A DNA stretch of 64,000 nucleotides from Climacium dendroides (taxonomy: Eukaryota; Streptophyta; Bryopsida; Hypnales; Climaciaceae). The notes below the pieces were generated by a model. It was not told the origin of the DNA, did not search any database, and was given only the letters and a program-made list of their open reading frames with translations. Location of the stretch: contig OX467082.1 of assembly GCA_950106755.1 (NCBI GenBank), positions 12,648,001 through 12,712,000 on the forward strand, in the 5' to 3' direction. The position numbers and the translations under genes are program-made. This document shows, piece by piece, positions 23,343 to 35,362 of this stretch. Within the stretch, counting starts at the first letter, position 1, and every line of letters starts with the position of its first letter.

Positions 23343-23640
23343 GCTTATGTCCTTTAGATCATGAAGGAAAAAAAAACCCTTGAAAGAAGGATACAAAAAA
23401 TTATCATAGAATCTTATAATTAAGTTAGGCTGTTTGTTTGACCGTATGTCCCCTGGTCATGTCCCCTAGTCGTGTACTTGGTACCGTTGAAAAGCCCTTT
23501 GCAAAAAGGGGTGCATAGGCTTGGTTTCGTGGTGTTTGGACAAATGGTGCAAAAGTTATGAGTTTTTGAGTTATTTTTTATTTTAAAAAAATTAGAAAAT
23601 GACATTTACTTTTTTTTGGTTGTGGCAATGGCAAGGGGCA

Positions 23641-23910
23641 CACTACACTAAAATTGGTAAATAGTGTTGAGTGATAATTAGTGTTGTTCCTTGTTTTTTA
23701 CCCAACACAACTTTTCCAATTTCTATATTTTGTTCCCATCTAACACTAAATGCACTCCTGTAGAAATGTTGAAATGACCAAATTTTACTATAGAGCTAAA
23801 ATAGTGTTAGAATGGGTAAATAATGTTCTAACACTAACCTTGCAAATCACAATTAGTGTTATTGTTGACAATTAGTGTAGCCAACACTATTTACCAATTT
23901 TAGTGTAGTG
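23641..23910. mobile_element. CACTA-like MITE with 29-bp perfect TIRs
   Basis: The first 29 bp, beginning CACTACACTAAAATTGGTAA, are an exact reverse complement of the last 29 bp. The interior has further repeats of AGTGTT and AACACT, making a foldback. CACTA at both termini points to CACTA/EnSpm relatives, but the expected 3-bp target duplication is not clear (GCA left, TAT right). Confidence 0.8.
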
Positions 23911-24588
23911 TATATATATATTTACACAGAATACAAGTGTCCCAATGAGTGCAGTGTCAGTAATAAGGCCCTGTCAATGCGTCGCTGGTCGAGGACACGC
24001 AGTAATTTGTAATTTGTACAGACGTAACGAAGAACAGACAAATCACATGCGCAAACAATGAAACTGATGCACAAGATTTCCATCTAGTCTCTTCAAAATT
24101 CAAATGCGTGGAAGTCCCCTCTCAGCTATTTGAGTTTCAGGGTGAGTAGCTTTTCAACAATCAAAGCTTTCGTTACCGAGATGCTAAGCTGTTGGGCTGT
24201 TGGGACATAAAGCAACCGATTCCTCATCTTGCGGGTGCAAGAGTAACAACCAGCGTATCATTAACACCTACCATCCTATCTCTGTTATGCAAGTTACGAG
24301 AACAACGCCGAGAACTACACAAATTTGTACATTGTGGAAATTGTACTGGTAAGATCATCTCCTGTTGCAGCAGAGGCTGGTTGAATTCACGGTTGAAGTG
24401 GCAAGGATGGAAGCTCCGGGCAGCCTGCAATTATCGTTGATGGTGGAATCTTCAGAAGCATGCCTACAGATAGTCTGTTTCTTGCTGAATGCCAAAAGAC
24501 AAACGATTCCCCATTCAAAAGGGCACACTAAGCCACCAAGGAAGAATATTCAGACCTTTACGTCAACCTTTTCTGTACTGCGAACGTC

Positions 24589-27500
24589 TCATTGGGCTGG
24601 AACTCGATCTCGCTGACTCGAGGTTGTCGCTGTGGCTTCCTCCTCATCAAGAGCTTCTGGTGAAAGGTTATCGACTTTCCCCAACCCTCGGATTTTCGCT
24701 TCCTGAAAGAAAACATCAGGAGGTCAGAAAATGGAAATTGCAAGAAATTGGCAACTTTCCAGATGCTCCGCCCTGTAACTAACCTTTTCCAGATCCTAGT
24801 TTTCTTTTTAGTTTCTTTTTTTGTGCAATTGGATTGGGTGCTATGAAACACGCCAATTTTGAATGAATGAGTAAGACCATTTTCACAAGTTGATTGCGGG
24901 ATCAGCTTTAATTTGAAGCAGTGAGTCCCGTACGTACCTTCGTGGGCGAGTTGGGTGGAACCCCATTTGCTTCGTGGTAGTAGTCTGCTGCATCAAGCTG
25001 CTGTAAGTGCTCGCTTTTGAAGAATCGAGGCAGAAGGTACTGGCGCGCGGGGACCAGAAGCATGATTAAGATGGGGAACATCACCCCGCCTATGGGAATC
25101 CATGTACATGCGAAGCAACTCAACATGTAGAGCAACTGGAATAAAGTGAAGTACGTGATGACTTTGAATGGCACCGCTTGCACAAACTTCAGATGCTTGG
25201 TTTCCTGCATCCTGAAAACAAAAAGCCCACCAACCGTCGGAAATAATACCCTAAAATTATTTTCCTCACTCTTGATGGAAAAACAGTCTTAGCATTTGGT
25301 TGCATTTAGCAGGGGCTAATCGGGATTGGGGAGTGAAAATCATGTCGTGTTTCAGCTAAAGACCACTAATGATGAGTCCAATCAAGTTTAGGTGGACTCC
25401 CTGCTGGTTGGAACAGAACATGACTCCTACTTGTATAAGAAAATTATGATCCGTGTATACTTGCAAGCTTAAGAGGAATATTGTGTTGCAAATAGGGTTG
25501 AGTGATGACCAGTTCCAATTGACTCTCTAATGACAGGAGTACAGAAATAATAGATGTATGCTTGCAAGTTATATTTGCGTGTCTAGTTTCAACCAGGTTG
25601 ACCTACTGACCGATGCGAATCAAGTCGGGTGGATTCGATCCACAGGCCGTAAACAAGCCATAATTTCCTCAGTGATGTATTCATACTTGCAAGCTCAATT
25701 AGCATGTCCAAGTGTTTTAGCAGGTTGATTCGTGGCCATGAAATTGGAACAGGAGGTGATTTCCACTAGCATATAACAAACAATCAATGTACACTCGCAT
25801 CAATACCTGTCAAGAAAAACAACACTTAATTGTACCTGCGACTGGGAGCCGTGACAATGAAACAAAGCCTCTCCCAGAACTGGTTGCCAGGCAAGCTTTC
25901 AATCGCCATGAAGGCGAAGTAGCCCCACAACACGGAGGTGGGAATTCTTTTCAAGACGGGCATGGCGGCAACGCACCCTCCGACCAAAACGGATTGCAAC
26001 AAATTGCTCAACCGTTGCTCCTTGACCTCCACAGGGAGAAGCGAGTCCACATCCCGGTCGGGGTCAAAGCCGGCCACGTCCCTGATGGCACTCCCAGCGG
26101 AATCAGAAGAAGAAGCGGCGGCGGTGCTGAACTGAAAGTCCTTGAGCAACACTCGAGAAGAGGAACAGGAGTATGGGAGAGGGGACTCGGTCAAGCGATA
26201 CTCGTCTTGCAAGTCGGTATAGAGCTTTGCGACGGACACATTTTGTTTTACACTGGTCTTGGCTCGCTTCACCAGCTTGCTCCGCACCAGCTGCGACATA
26301 CACAGGAATCTCAGTGGTTGAATCGGTGGAGTTCCACAACTGAATTAGTATCCAATTCTTGGGTTTCCACCTCTACGAAATGAAGCTCCCAGCATGAGTT
26401 TCTGTAACCAATTGAGACACTAGGTGCTCTGAAAATTTCACCTCTTTTTTCAATGTGGCCAGTGCCTTCGTGTGCATAGGTGACTGTGGTATGACACCAT
26501 GAGATGGTGGAAGGCCGAGCAATCCACACATTAGAACCTGTAGAATCAACCCACTCTACATCAGATATATATATATATTTTTATATTTTACTACAAGGAA
26601 TGAAGAATTGATTGCATCTGTTGTTAAATAGTAATTTATTGGACCAGCAAAAATTCTTATGAGTTCACTGAAAACTAATTATAAAAAAGATGAGAGACAA
26701 CTACGGTTTCTTGGTTCTGTAGAGGTTCAACTGACCGCCTCAACCTCAAACATAAAGTTGCTGTTGCTTTTAAAGCTTTGAACACTTGAACGACATAATT
26801 TTGGCACAGCAAAATTTGATATTATAACAAATACGACCGTCTGGCTTAGATTTTGGACGCCAGTTAACCAAAATATGTGCCGGGTACTCTGAAATGTGAC
26901 AATTTAACCCGAAATACCAACAGGTTAAAAAGTATTCAAAATTGCGAAATGTCTTGACATGATTTCTTAGGAGGTGGGAAAATTCTACCATCCCTCCCAC
27001 AACCAGGAGATCATAATGAAACGCGGAGGGTTTTCGTAAGTTGAATTCTTCCTGTTGAGCCAATTGGGAGGACACACTGTGGTCGAAGAAGTAAAGCACG
27101 GCAATCATAAGAGCTGGAAGCACTGCTGCAAGTATATAGATAGCTGGAATTTTATACATGTCCTGAAACAGTACAGAAAAACAGAAATTAGCTTTTCGTA
27201 TTCTATAGAAACTGATCGCGCGAGAGCTTCGGATATCATTCATCTTTGCGTATTTGTTTGTTTGTTGAAGTTAGTAGCTCAAAATGGACCAGAAAATCTT
27301 CAAGAGCAGGCCAAGATTCTCTAATAGATATATACGGTACTAAAGAACCGGACAAGGATCGGGAGGTTCGAGTCCATTATTAGACATGATTCGATCTCTC
27401 CTTCGAACTAGGTCAAGATCGTTCGATCTTAGAGATTTATCCTTCGCGTGATGATCCCAAGTGAGAGATTGACACACGGGTACTTTGAAACGAGGACTTG

Positions 27501-30500
27501 GGTGCATTAGAAAATCTTACTTGGATGATTGTCCAATGAGTAGTAGCCTGTACCGACCACGGGTTTGGGCTGAATAAGCGCCGTGGTATTCCGTGAGGAA
27601 TCGAAGCGCTGCCTTGTGGTGCATACGAGACCAGTGTCCACACGACCACGAGGAGAGGAACGCCGTAGTCGGCAACAAATCCTCGGATCGAACCTGGCCA
27701 CATGATCGACCGGCTAATGCCAATTGGGTCAAGCTCGTTGCTTACTATGACTATGAGGAATCATGAAACAAGTGAGTTTTCAATAAATGAAGTTGTGAAG
27801 ATGTTGGTTGAGGAAATTCTTAACACATCATAAAAAAAATTGTCGACAACTCTGAAAAAGGAATGATCTAGATTGTTTTTTTGCAAGTGTGTTTGTTTGT
27901 CAAAATTGAATGGCATTGAATGATCATCTTACTTGACCCATATCGCCAAGACCTCGCTCTTCTGCTCTTGATGGAGGTCCACAGAAGTCCGAATGTGAGA
28001 ACAAGTCCAAACATGCCGTTCCCAAATCGCCACGGCAGCTGGAACTGCTCCAGAGATGGGTCCTCCCGTTCCGGAGTTCCGAACTCGTAAACAACACCCT
28101 GATAACATTCAATTCATTCAATTGATACCAAAAGCAAAGCATCACCTGATGATGTTCCTCACAGTCGGTCCACTCTAGGATGCAAAATAATTTGCCACTG
28201 TCATGTGCTGAAAAATTCTCGAGAAGATCAAGCATGTACACAGAAGATGACACTGACAAGAAGAAAACTAAAAGAGGGAATTAATCCGCAGTCAGTGGAC
28301 TTGAGCACGAAATCCGCACACTAAAAAGGGGAATAGTAACAACCTTTTTTGTCCTTAGATAATTATCTTTTGCATAGTCTCACATGAGACGTACTTCCGG
28401 TCTCCATTGCTGAGTTTTTTTTAATGAATCATTCATCCCGCCTAACCCCAAATTTACATACGTATTTGTTATGGAAAATTCAGAACCTTTTGACTGTTAT
28501 TATAACATTATTAACGAGTGCAATCGAGGTGTTTGTGATGAGCAACAAACCTTGACTGATTGTTGAATGAACAGCACAGCAATGAGGATTCCGAAAAGCT
28601 CCCCAGACACCCTCGTGAATCGGTTGATCAAAGAACAAGCTCCAAGTCCAGCGAGAATAAAGAGCAACGCGGCTGCCCACACGCACACCCTGCAACCGTG
28701 GCCAAGAATCAAATCTTATCAGTGGTCAGGCAACATGAGAGTCAGATTTAGCATAAATTTAAGCTATGTTTTTGTTCAAAAAATGTCAAACTTCACCTTG
28801 TGATTAAGGACGATGTGAGTTTTTCAAAATCTGAAGTGCAAATTCGGCACTTCGTTGTTGAAACTGGCCGTCTAATACGGTATCGAACAATAGCAAGAAT
28901 GTCAAATGTTTGAGATCTATGAGACTCTCTAAGAGCACAAAGAGGATAGTGATTATGTCTTTTTGATCTTCCTTGTGTAATCAACCCACAATGTGCCAAG
29001 TTGCACATGAGGGTTATGGATTAGGTAATGTGAAAGTAGAACCCTCATTATGAGAAATAACATGTTGAGCTACAAGGTGGCAAGGGATGTTATTTCCATA
29101 ACAAGATTGTACTTTCACATTACTGGACATAACCTCAATAGTTGGATTCTACTCAATCATGTATCTGCTCAATCAGGATGCCTAACACAAAGGGCACTAT
29201 AACACAAATCAAAAGTGTTATGCAATATAATCATGCTTTGTATTTCAAATGACTCACTGCCACCTCTACACGTTTCTTTATTGTTCCATTGTACTCCCTC
29301 CATTCCAAGATGATTGGATAGTCTGTAGCATTGGCAACCTTGGTGATGGCACTAGAAGAATCGTTCAGCAACTTGTAGAGGAGAGACGAAAATGTTTCAC
29401 GTTTGGGCGGGGTGGCTGGGATGGATGTCATCTGTTTGTTGGATAGACAAGGGGGTGGGAGGCGCTCACCCAATGTTGTCTCCAAGGTCGTTGTTGCTAC
29501 ATGTGTCCCAAGATGATCTTCAGTATGCTCAAAAATGATCATTTTTGTTCTTGAAGATTTAGTGAATGGATAACCACCTCCTTGAAATACTTTAAAATGA
29601 GTTATTTTCAGCCTTAATCCCAAACATTTTGTCCAACCAGAAGATCATTTCGAGACGGAGGGAGTCATCTCATAACACATTTTTTGGGTAGGCAGTGGAA
29701 GAAGAAAAATAAAATAAAATAAAATTGCACCTCTAGAAACAGAAATGGGCTCCGTGAAATGAGGGTATGGAAACACCACTGACATACCATGCCGCCCAAG
29801 CGAGGAAAAGCTCGGCTCCCATTCCGGCCCTGGCCTTGGCAAAGTGGAACAAGAACACGTACACCAAAGACGTGGGCTCCGAAACTCCCACAACCAGCAG
29901 AGGTTGGCCTCCGATCACCGACTGCACGACTCCACAGATGGCCGTGGACGTCAAGGTCTGCACTGCTGTTATCGCTCCGTCTGTAATTACAACACAACAA
30001 ATTAATTCAAGGTCTACATGAGCAGAATTTCAAAGAAATCAGCAAAGGTTTTCACACAATTGGATTACACTAGAATCCCGACTTGAATCTAGCAATAGTT
30101 TTCCGAGTTTGATATCAAAGGGAAAATCAACAACCCACTTTTGCATCTCATTCTTGGCCATCCGAAACTTGCCAATTTCATTGAAATTTGCACCTGAAAT
30201 AATCAAGCTTCAACCCAAATTTTCCAAGACCTCATATATACTAACCCTGCATCGATCCCGACAGATGTATTGATGGAGTGTAGAGCATGCATTGAACTAT
30301 TTCTAGAGTTTTTGTAAAACACACTTGTATCTCTCTCCAGCTGCTCTCCGAACGTGATCACAGGAAGAGCTGATGCGAAGAATATGTACGCAGTTGGAGC
30401 TAGAATCCTGCTTCCGTCATTCCAAATATAACAGAGCCACTTGATCAGATGTTTTGATACAAAAAACGATATCAATGTAAAAAAGAAAATGATCTATACT

Positions 30501-31100
30501 AGGCTATATTCCAGTTCACTTGGTTTGCTTTTGAATACTGCTTTTGATTGTCTACTATCCCTCCAACTACAGCAGTCTCCAGTCTCCCTTTTTTGGAGTA
30601 ATTGCATGACAAATCCATACAGCGAGCGAGAAAAGTTTAATTGATCTCAGCAGATTTGAGTCTTGTTCTCCTCAATGAAAGCAAACTCCTAGTGATAATT
30701 CAGTGATTTATCTTCTAGCTCCCGAAAGCATGTGCCACCTACTTCGTAAGCAGATCAAAAAGACATTGCTTCTCATAATTATATAAAAATACTGAAAGTG
30801 ATGCACAAAGAGTCTAATTCGAATCCTCCTCCATTGCGTGCAATCTGGTATTTTTCAAACTCATGCACGTGGGACTGAAATGATCCCAAAGCCGCAAGAG
30901 TAAGCTCAGAACACGTCCATTAAAATTAAAACCACTGGAGAGTTCAGCTAGCTCGACGATCGAGCAGGAATCATGGCAGTTAATGAAGAAACCAACCTGT
31001 AGCCCGAGTTGAAACCCGCAATCCAGTCGTGCTTGTAACACGCGACGCGGGCTTTGAAATCGTCCCGAATGCCACCCGCGGCCACAATCGGCTTCCCCAT
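24589..31100 (-). CDS. BOR: BOR-family borate exporter (SLC4), 11 exons, 656 aa
   Basis: Exons in transcript order: 31100-30997, 30407-30325, 29980-29788, 28689-28551, 28098-27933, 27693-27521, 27162-26989, 26537-26442, 26290-25836, 25211-24938, 24702-24589. All introns are GT-AG and all phases agree. The family exports borate across the plasma membrane for root uptake, xylem loading and boron tolerance. Family blocks are [15 protein letters not shown] (about 47-61), [16 protein letters not shown] (69-84), [13 protein letters not shown] (146-158), [12 protein letters not shown] (264-275), [13 protein letters not shown] (311-323), [12 protein letters not shown] and [20 protein letters not shown] (in the 377-528 exon), and [12 protein letters not shown] (582-593). 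Asp313 sits at the position of Arabidopsis Asp311. Tyr400 and Tyr407 match trafficking tyrosines 398 and 405, but the Tyr373 position is Lys375. The tail is short (about 704 residues in Arabidopsis BOR1). The start ATG aligns with the Arabidopsis start. Intron 3 carries two MITEs. Confidence 0.96.
29011..29135. mobile_element. Foldback element in BOR intron 3
   Basis: GGTTATG, AGGTAATGTGAAAGTA and GAAATAACAT on the left are mirrored on the right as ATGTTATTTCC, TACTTTCACATTACT and CATAACC. The arms of about 50 bp are separated by about 30 bp. Located inside the transcribed region, so its hairpin would form in the pre-mRNA. Confidence 0.65.
29294..29664. mobile_element. Stowaway-like MITE in BOR intron 3
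   Basis: Left terminus CTCCCTCCATTCCAAGATGA. Right terminus, reverse-complemented, CTCCCTCCGTCTCGAAATGA. CTCCCTCCGT is the typical Stowaway terminus. The left flank is TA; the right flank is TC, so one duplication base may have mutated. The minus-strand frame 29231-29623 runs through the element and is not a gene. Confidence 0.8.
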
Positions 31101-31196
31101 GGCCACTGCCCCCCCGGCGTGACGCACCAAATCTCGCAACCAGGAGCCAGCCAGGGATACAGCAATGAAACCAGCAATTCAGCAGGACGAAGCAAG

Positions 31197-31208
31197 CTAG
31201 CTACACAT
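31197..31208 (-). promoter_or_regulatory. Minimal upstream ORF (Met-Cys-Ser-stop) before BOR
   Basis: ATG TGT AGC TAG on the minus strand lies about 97 nt upstream of the BOR start, and no other ATG intervenes. Short upstream ORFs repress translation of boron-transport mRNAs in Arabidopsis (BOR1 and the AUG-UAA of NIP5;1), so this could act in boron-dependent control. It only matters if transcription starts above 31208, which is not known. Confidence 0.4.
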
Positions 31209-31239
31209 GATGTTGGCCAATGATAACCACCCCTCTTTA

Positions 31240-31249
31240 ATTCTATAGT
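31240..31249 (-). promoter_or_regulatory. Candidate TATA element for BOR
   Basis: The minus strand reads ACTATAGAAT here, about 140 nt upstream of the start codon, with a CCAAT-like GGCCAATGAT on the plus strand at 31213-31222. A second candidate, GTATATACC, lies at about 31486-31494. That start would put a long ATG-containing frame in the leader, so the nearer element is preferred. Weak motifs. Confidence 0.25.
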
Positions 31250-31259
31250 AAATCCTCGT

Positions 31260-31984
31260 GCTAGGATTGCGTTGTCCAGAGCCTGTTGGTGGCGGTACAT
31301 GCATCAGTAGCAGTACTCGCGAGTCTGTCATGTGGGCGGCGATGCAAATCTTGCACGGTCCCTTCCGAATCAATGTGTGAGCTTGAGCCGGGTTCCCACG
31401 GAAAGCCTCCAGGCTTTCAATTCCTCCCCATTCTCCATTCCCCATTCCCAATTCTCGCCGGCCATCGGCATTTCTCAATCAACTGGTATATACGCATTTT
31501 CCAATGTGTATGCGTTTTTCAATGGGTACCCATTGTCAGTTTGTTTTAGATTTGCGCAATCGTGACACCACAAATTGTGACATGCATTCGTCTACGTACG
31601 CCAAGCTAGCTCTAAAAACTACAACAGGTCGCATGTCTTGAAAGATACCAAAGTAGTGAATTGACCGCCAATTTTACAGAATTGATCCGTCTTTTGTTGG
31701 TCACTGGACTATAATCAGTTGAGGCATTGTAAGAAACCAGGATGAACTCCGTGGATCCAAATCTCTACAGTAGAGCCACCCACTGGTTTTCCTTCTGGCT
31801 ATGAAACTAAAAGCACGTGTCCATTGATTACTAAGTAGGCAAAGCTTACGAGAAATCTAAAAGAATCCAGTGCACTATTCATTGATTTGACAGGAAGAGT
31901 ACTGATCTGGCTTCATGGTCATGACTTTCAGACTTTTGAGCAAGCACAGTACAATGGTGAAGGTGAAGGTGACTCCAGAACCGC
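31260..31984. other. Upstream flank of BOR, no gene recognised
   Basis: The part near the gene (to about 31600) is GC-richer and presumably promoter. Frames at 31286-31565 and 31197-31478 have no known domain. Confidence 0.45.
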
Positions 31985-32235
31985 CACTTTTTGCTACAGT
32001 GCCTGGTTATTAGAGTGGTCAATTTTTCATGTTTTCTTGTTGGCAAGTGAAAGGAGGTTTCTAACACACCAAAGAATGCAACATTTGGATACTGTATGCA
32101 AAAGTTATGAAGGGTCAAAATTTAATTTTTTTTCTAGATGTTTTGAAATTGTTTCTTCAACATACTTGGGCACATATTTATTTTGGAGATGTATACAAAG
32201 TGATGATGGTAGTCTTAGGCAACATACAATTTTGT
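31985..32235 (-). mobile_element. Repeat family 3, inverted copy
   Basis: Read on the minus strand it contains CATCATCACTTTGTATACA, ATAACTTTTGCATACAGTAT, TCTTTGGTGTGTTAGAAACC and CACTTGCCAACAAG, in the order seen at 36297-36563 and 37991-38280. The overlapping ORFs on both strands (31879-32118 and 31887-32282) are repeat-derived. Confidence 0.65.
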
Positions 32236-32519
32236 ACCCACCTTTTAATGACAATTTCATTATATTTAAGTGCTATTTGTAGTGCTGAATTGTGAGATTC
32301 AATTGCATGAAACTCTAAAAATTAGGACTAATTGAATATAGATATATAGTAAACTTGCCAATCACTGCACAGACAAAATTCAAATCCTTTAAAAAAATGC
32401 AAAAGACATCAATTCCAGCCAATTGATGTTTCATTCACAGCCAATTTGTAATGTTGTTGCAAGTTCATGTAACATCAGTACCACATAATTCAAAAATCAG
32501 GAACTGCCTATGCAAATAA

Positions 32520-34264
32520 GGGCCGGTTTATACTTGGGGCCGGATTGAGGGCCAGCCGGAACTCTCCAAGTTTGAAGCAATAGGAGTGCTCAATTTCTCC
32601 AAATCCGGCCCAAGGCGTTTATACTTGGGGTTGGATGGAACTACAACTCATCCTACGTGTCGCCTTAGGTGGCATGGTTTTGGCGCTAAACCTTCCAGCC
32701 CAAGGGAAGCAATCGGGCCGAGGTTTTGGGTGGCCTGAACTCCCATCTAGGATTGGATTGGGGCCGGATTGGGCTCCTCCGTTGGATTGTACAAATCTCC
32801 ACCATCTAGCTATGCAAAGTCTTTTGTTTTCTATTTTGGTGCATGCTTGTTGATTGTGAGCTCAAGAAACTTCCACCAATATGCATTGCTAAATTTTTGA
32901 AGCTTGATCTGTTGTCAATGTTGTCAATATTTCAATTTAAAATTGGGAACAATGGATTGACGAGTTTGGGAGCTTTGAAATAGATACAAAAGTGGAATGA
33001 ATTTGGGAGCTTTGGAACAAATTGAGTGTACGCAGTTTATAATACATTATATAAAGTCATTATAATATAATATATAAACTAATTATAATATGATATATAA
33101 ACTTATTATAATATAACATATGTTCTATAAAATTGTTCTTAATTGAATATGAGATTTTAAAGTTTATTTGGTTCAATCATTTTTAATTGACTCAAGATAA
33201 GATTTATTTTTATTTGGTACATGTTTATTTGATAGAGTTGTTCTTAATTTCTAAATATCCAAGGCACGAAATTTTGGTGTGAACAATACTTTGAAGTCTA
33301 ATAAAACTTAACCAAGTTGCTATTCTGAGTAGTTTATATATGTTTTAAAGTCTATTTTAAGTCAAATTTTAGCATCAAAAATCCAATTTTCAAAATGATT
33401 GATTATAATTTTTTTATTCAAGATTTTGTACAAGAATGTCCATCACAAACTTGATTTTCTTTCATAGTGTTGAGGGCTTTTGGAAATGAGCCTCAAATTC
33501 AAATACACTAAATCTTGGAGAAAAAATCACATTAAAGATTCATTTAAAAAATTGTAGAGTAGATTTTGAAATGCATGTTAGGCCCTTTATCCTCATATTT
33601 TTTTGGTGACTTGATTTATTTCATATTTTTTAGATCTTTGTGTAATTAGTTATGAATTCTTTTAAGTTAAAAGGCAACAGTTATTAAAAGTGACCATGTC
33701 CTAAAATGTGCTAGTACATTCAATAAAGCAAAATGTACCTCTCCGTCATGATTACTCTTAGAGCATGGGTGTTTTTAGAGCAAACTCCCTTATGTATTTA
33801 CTTTTTTTATTTTAAAGGAAAATCATCATCTAAGTGACTACAATAAAATATCTATGTTTTAGCATTAAACATGTTGATTACAAATGCATATTCTATATAA
33901 GAGGAAAATCAAAACATTACCTTTTAAAATAAAATTTAAGTAATAAATAAATTAATTTAATTTAATTTTAAAATAAAATATATAGGAACAAAAAAAAAGA
34001 AAAAAAAAGAGGAAAAAAAAAGAAAAAAACTTTTTTTTTAATTTAAAATGAAAAAAAGATAAACATGCGTATTTTTATATTTTTCTTAATTGAGCATTGA
34101 GAAAATTCAAGAGCACATGAATTGAAAATCCGGCCCTAGAATCCGGTCCAAGGGGTTTACATTAACTAGGGCTAGATGGAAAAACTGGGGCCGGATTGAA
34201 GGCCGGATTGAAGGCAAATCCAGCCGGCCTTCCATCCGGCCTTAGGCACAGTATAACCCCACCC
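32520..34264. mobile_element. 1.75-kb Harbinger-like non-autonomous element
   Basis: Left terminus GGGCCGGTTTATACT. Right terminus, reverse-complemented, GGGTGGGGTTATACT. TAA flanks both sides (32517-32519 and 34265-34267), matching the TWA target duplication of PIF/Harbinger elements. Subterminal regions hold many GGCCGGATTG and CCGGCCC repeats, while the centre (32900-34080) is extremely AT-rich with TATAAT and A-rich runs. No transposase frame, so it would rely on another copy. Confidence 0.75.
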
Positions 34265-34267
34265 TAA

Positions 34268-35280
34268 GCTTAGTACAAGTGGCAGAGGAATGATGCATTC
34301 ATAAAATTATTAACTTGTACATCCTTTGCCATTAAGGTAGCGGACCCATTTCCAACCACTTGAGCAATTATGCATATTTGGAGATTGTGTATCTTAACTG
34401 CAAAAAATTTCTTGTGTATAGAAATAGAGTTTGGAAGGATATTATAATTTTTCACAATTTTTTTAACTCAAAATATAATTATTGTGAATTTTTTAGTTGA
34501 AGATTCTATTTGACCTGTATTGGTCATATAGACCTTTCTATTTTCAACTATGAGCTACAAACAGAATTTATCAAGGTGTGGTTACAATATTGAAAGACTT
34601 GTAGTGAATCATAATGAATCACAACTACACTAGGGAAAACACTATAACTAATCACTATTCATCTCCACCTGCTCGGAAAGAGAGTAGCCTATACCATTAA
34701 AGTAGGGATGTGATTAGAAATGGGTTGACTACTATAGTACCAATTTTTCTCTTTAGATGATTGCCTACTACGTGTAGTTTAGGACACTAGTAGAAAGGAG
34801 GTCCTATGGCATCAAGGTACAAATGATGTAAGGTGGAGGTACCTATAATTGATCAAATAAGCAATTTTGGGCATGATCTGGGGTAGTTTAAGGTAAAGCA
34901 AATGTTTTCCTATATGTAAAGATAGAAATGACAGGAATTGCAAAAAATTTGATAATTTTATTGCTTGAATTGAAATTACTATGAATTTTCAAAGGCAAAA
35001 AGTGCCTTAGACCCATAACCAATGTTTAGACTCTTTCAATTTCAATCATTCAAGAATTACTTTCCCACTCATTACTTTCTACTTTCTTGTTCACTATTTT
35101 ATAGCATGTGTTATAAACTTAGTAGCCCGAGTAGTAGTCCCAACCTTGAAAGGCCAAAAAAAAACATTCTAAGCTTTGCAAATTTATTCTAGCCTTGGTT
35201 GAAAATAACTGAATCTTACATATTGGGTATGGGTCACTAGTTGAAAATGGGTGCCTCCACCTTAGATTATCACAGGAATA
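34268..35280. other. AT-rich intergenic DNA, no gene recognised
   Basis: No supported frame. The minus-strand frame 34270-34455 starts beside the element edge and has no known domain. Confidence 0.45.
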
Positions 35281-35362
35281 CTACCTCTTTTTTTGAAAAA
35301 GACCTATATTTCTTTTGTAAAATACAAAAGGAAACATGGGTCTTTTTTAGAAAGATAGGAAG
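35281..35362. mobile_element. Tiny 82-bp Stowaway-like element
   Basis: The left arm CTACCTCTTTTTTTGAAAAA and the right arm, reverse-complemented, CTTCCTATCTTTCTAAAAAA pair over about 27 bp. TA flanks both ends (35279-35280 and 35363-35364). Resembles very short plant TA-inserting MITEs. Confidence 0.6.

Noticed and set aside
25787..26383. Plus-strand ORF of 198 codons
   Set aside because: It is the antisense of BOR exon 9, whose minus-strand reading contains unmistakable family motifs.
27364..27374. GGTTCGAGTCC, an internal promoter box as in tRNA genes
   Set aside because: The flanking bases do not form a T stem, and no A box, anticodon arm or acceptor pairing was found; it lies in a BOR intron.
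31197..31478. 94-codon minus-strand frame upstream of BOR
   Set aside because: It opens with a non-ATG codon and has no recognisable protein content; only its last three codons are kept, as a possible upstream ORF.
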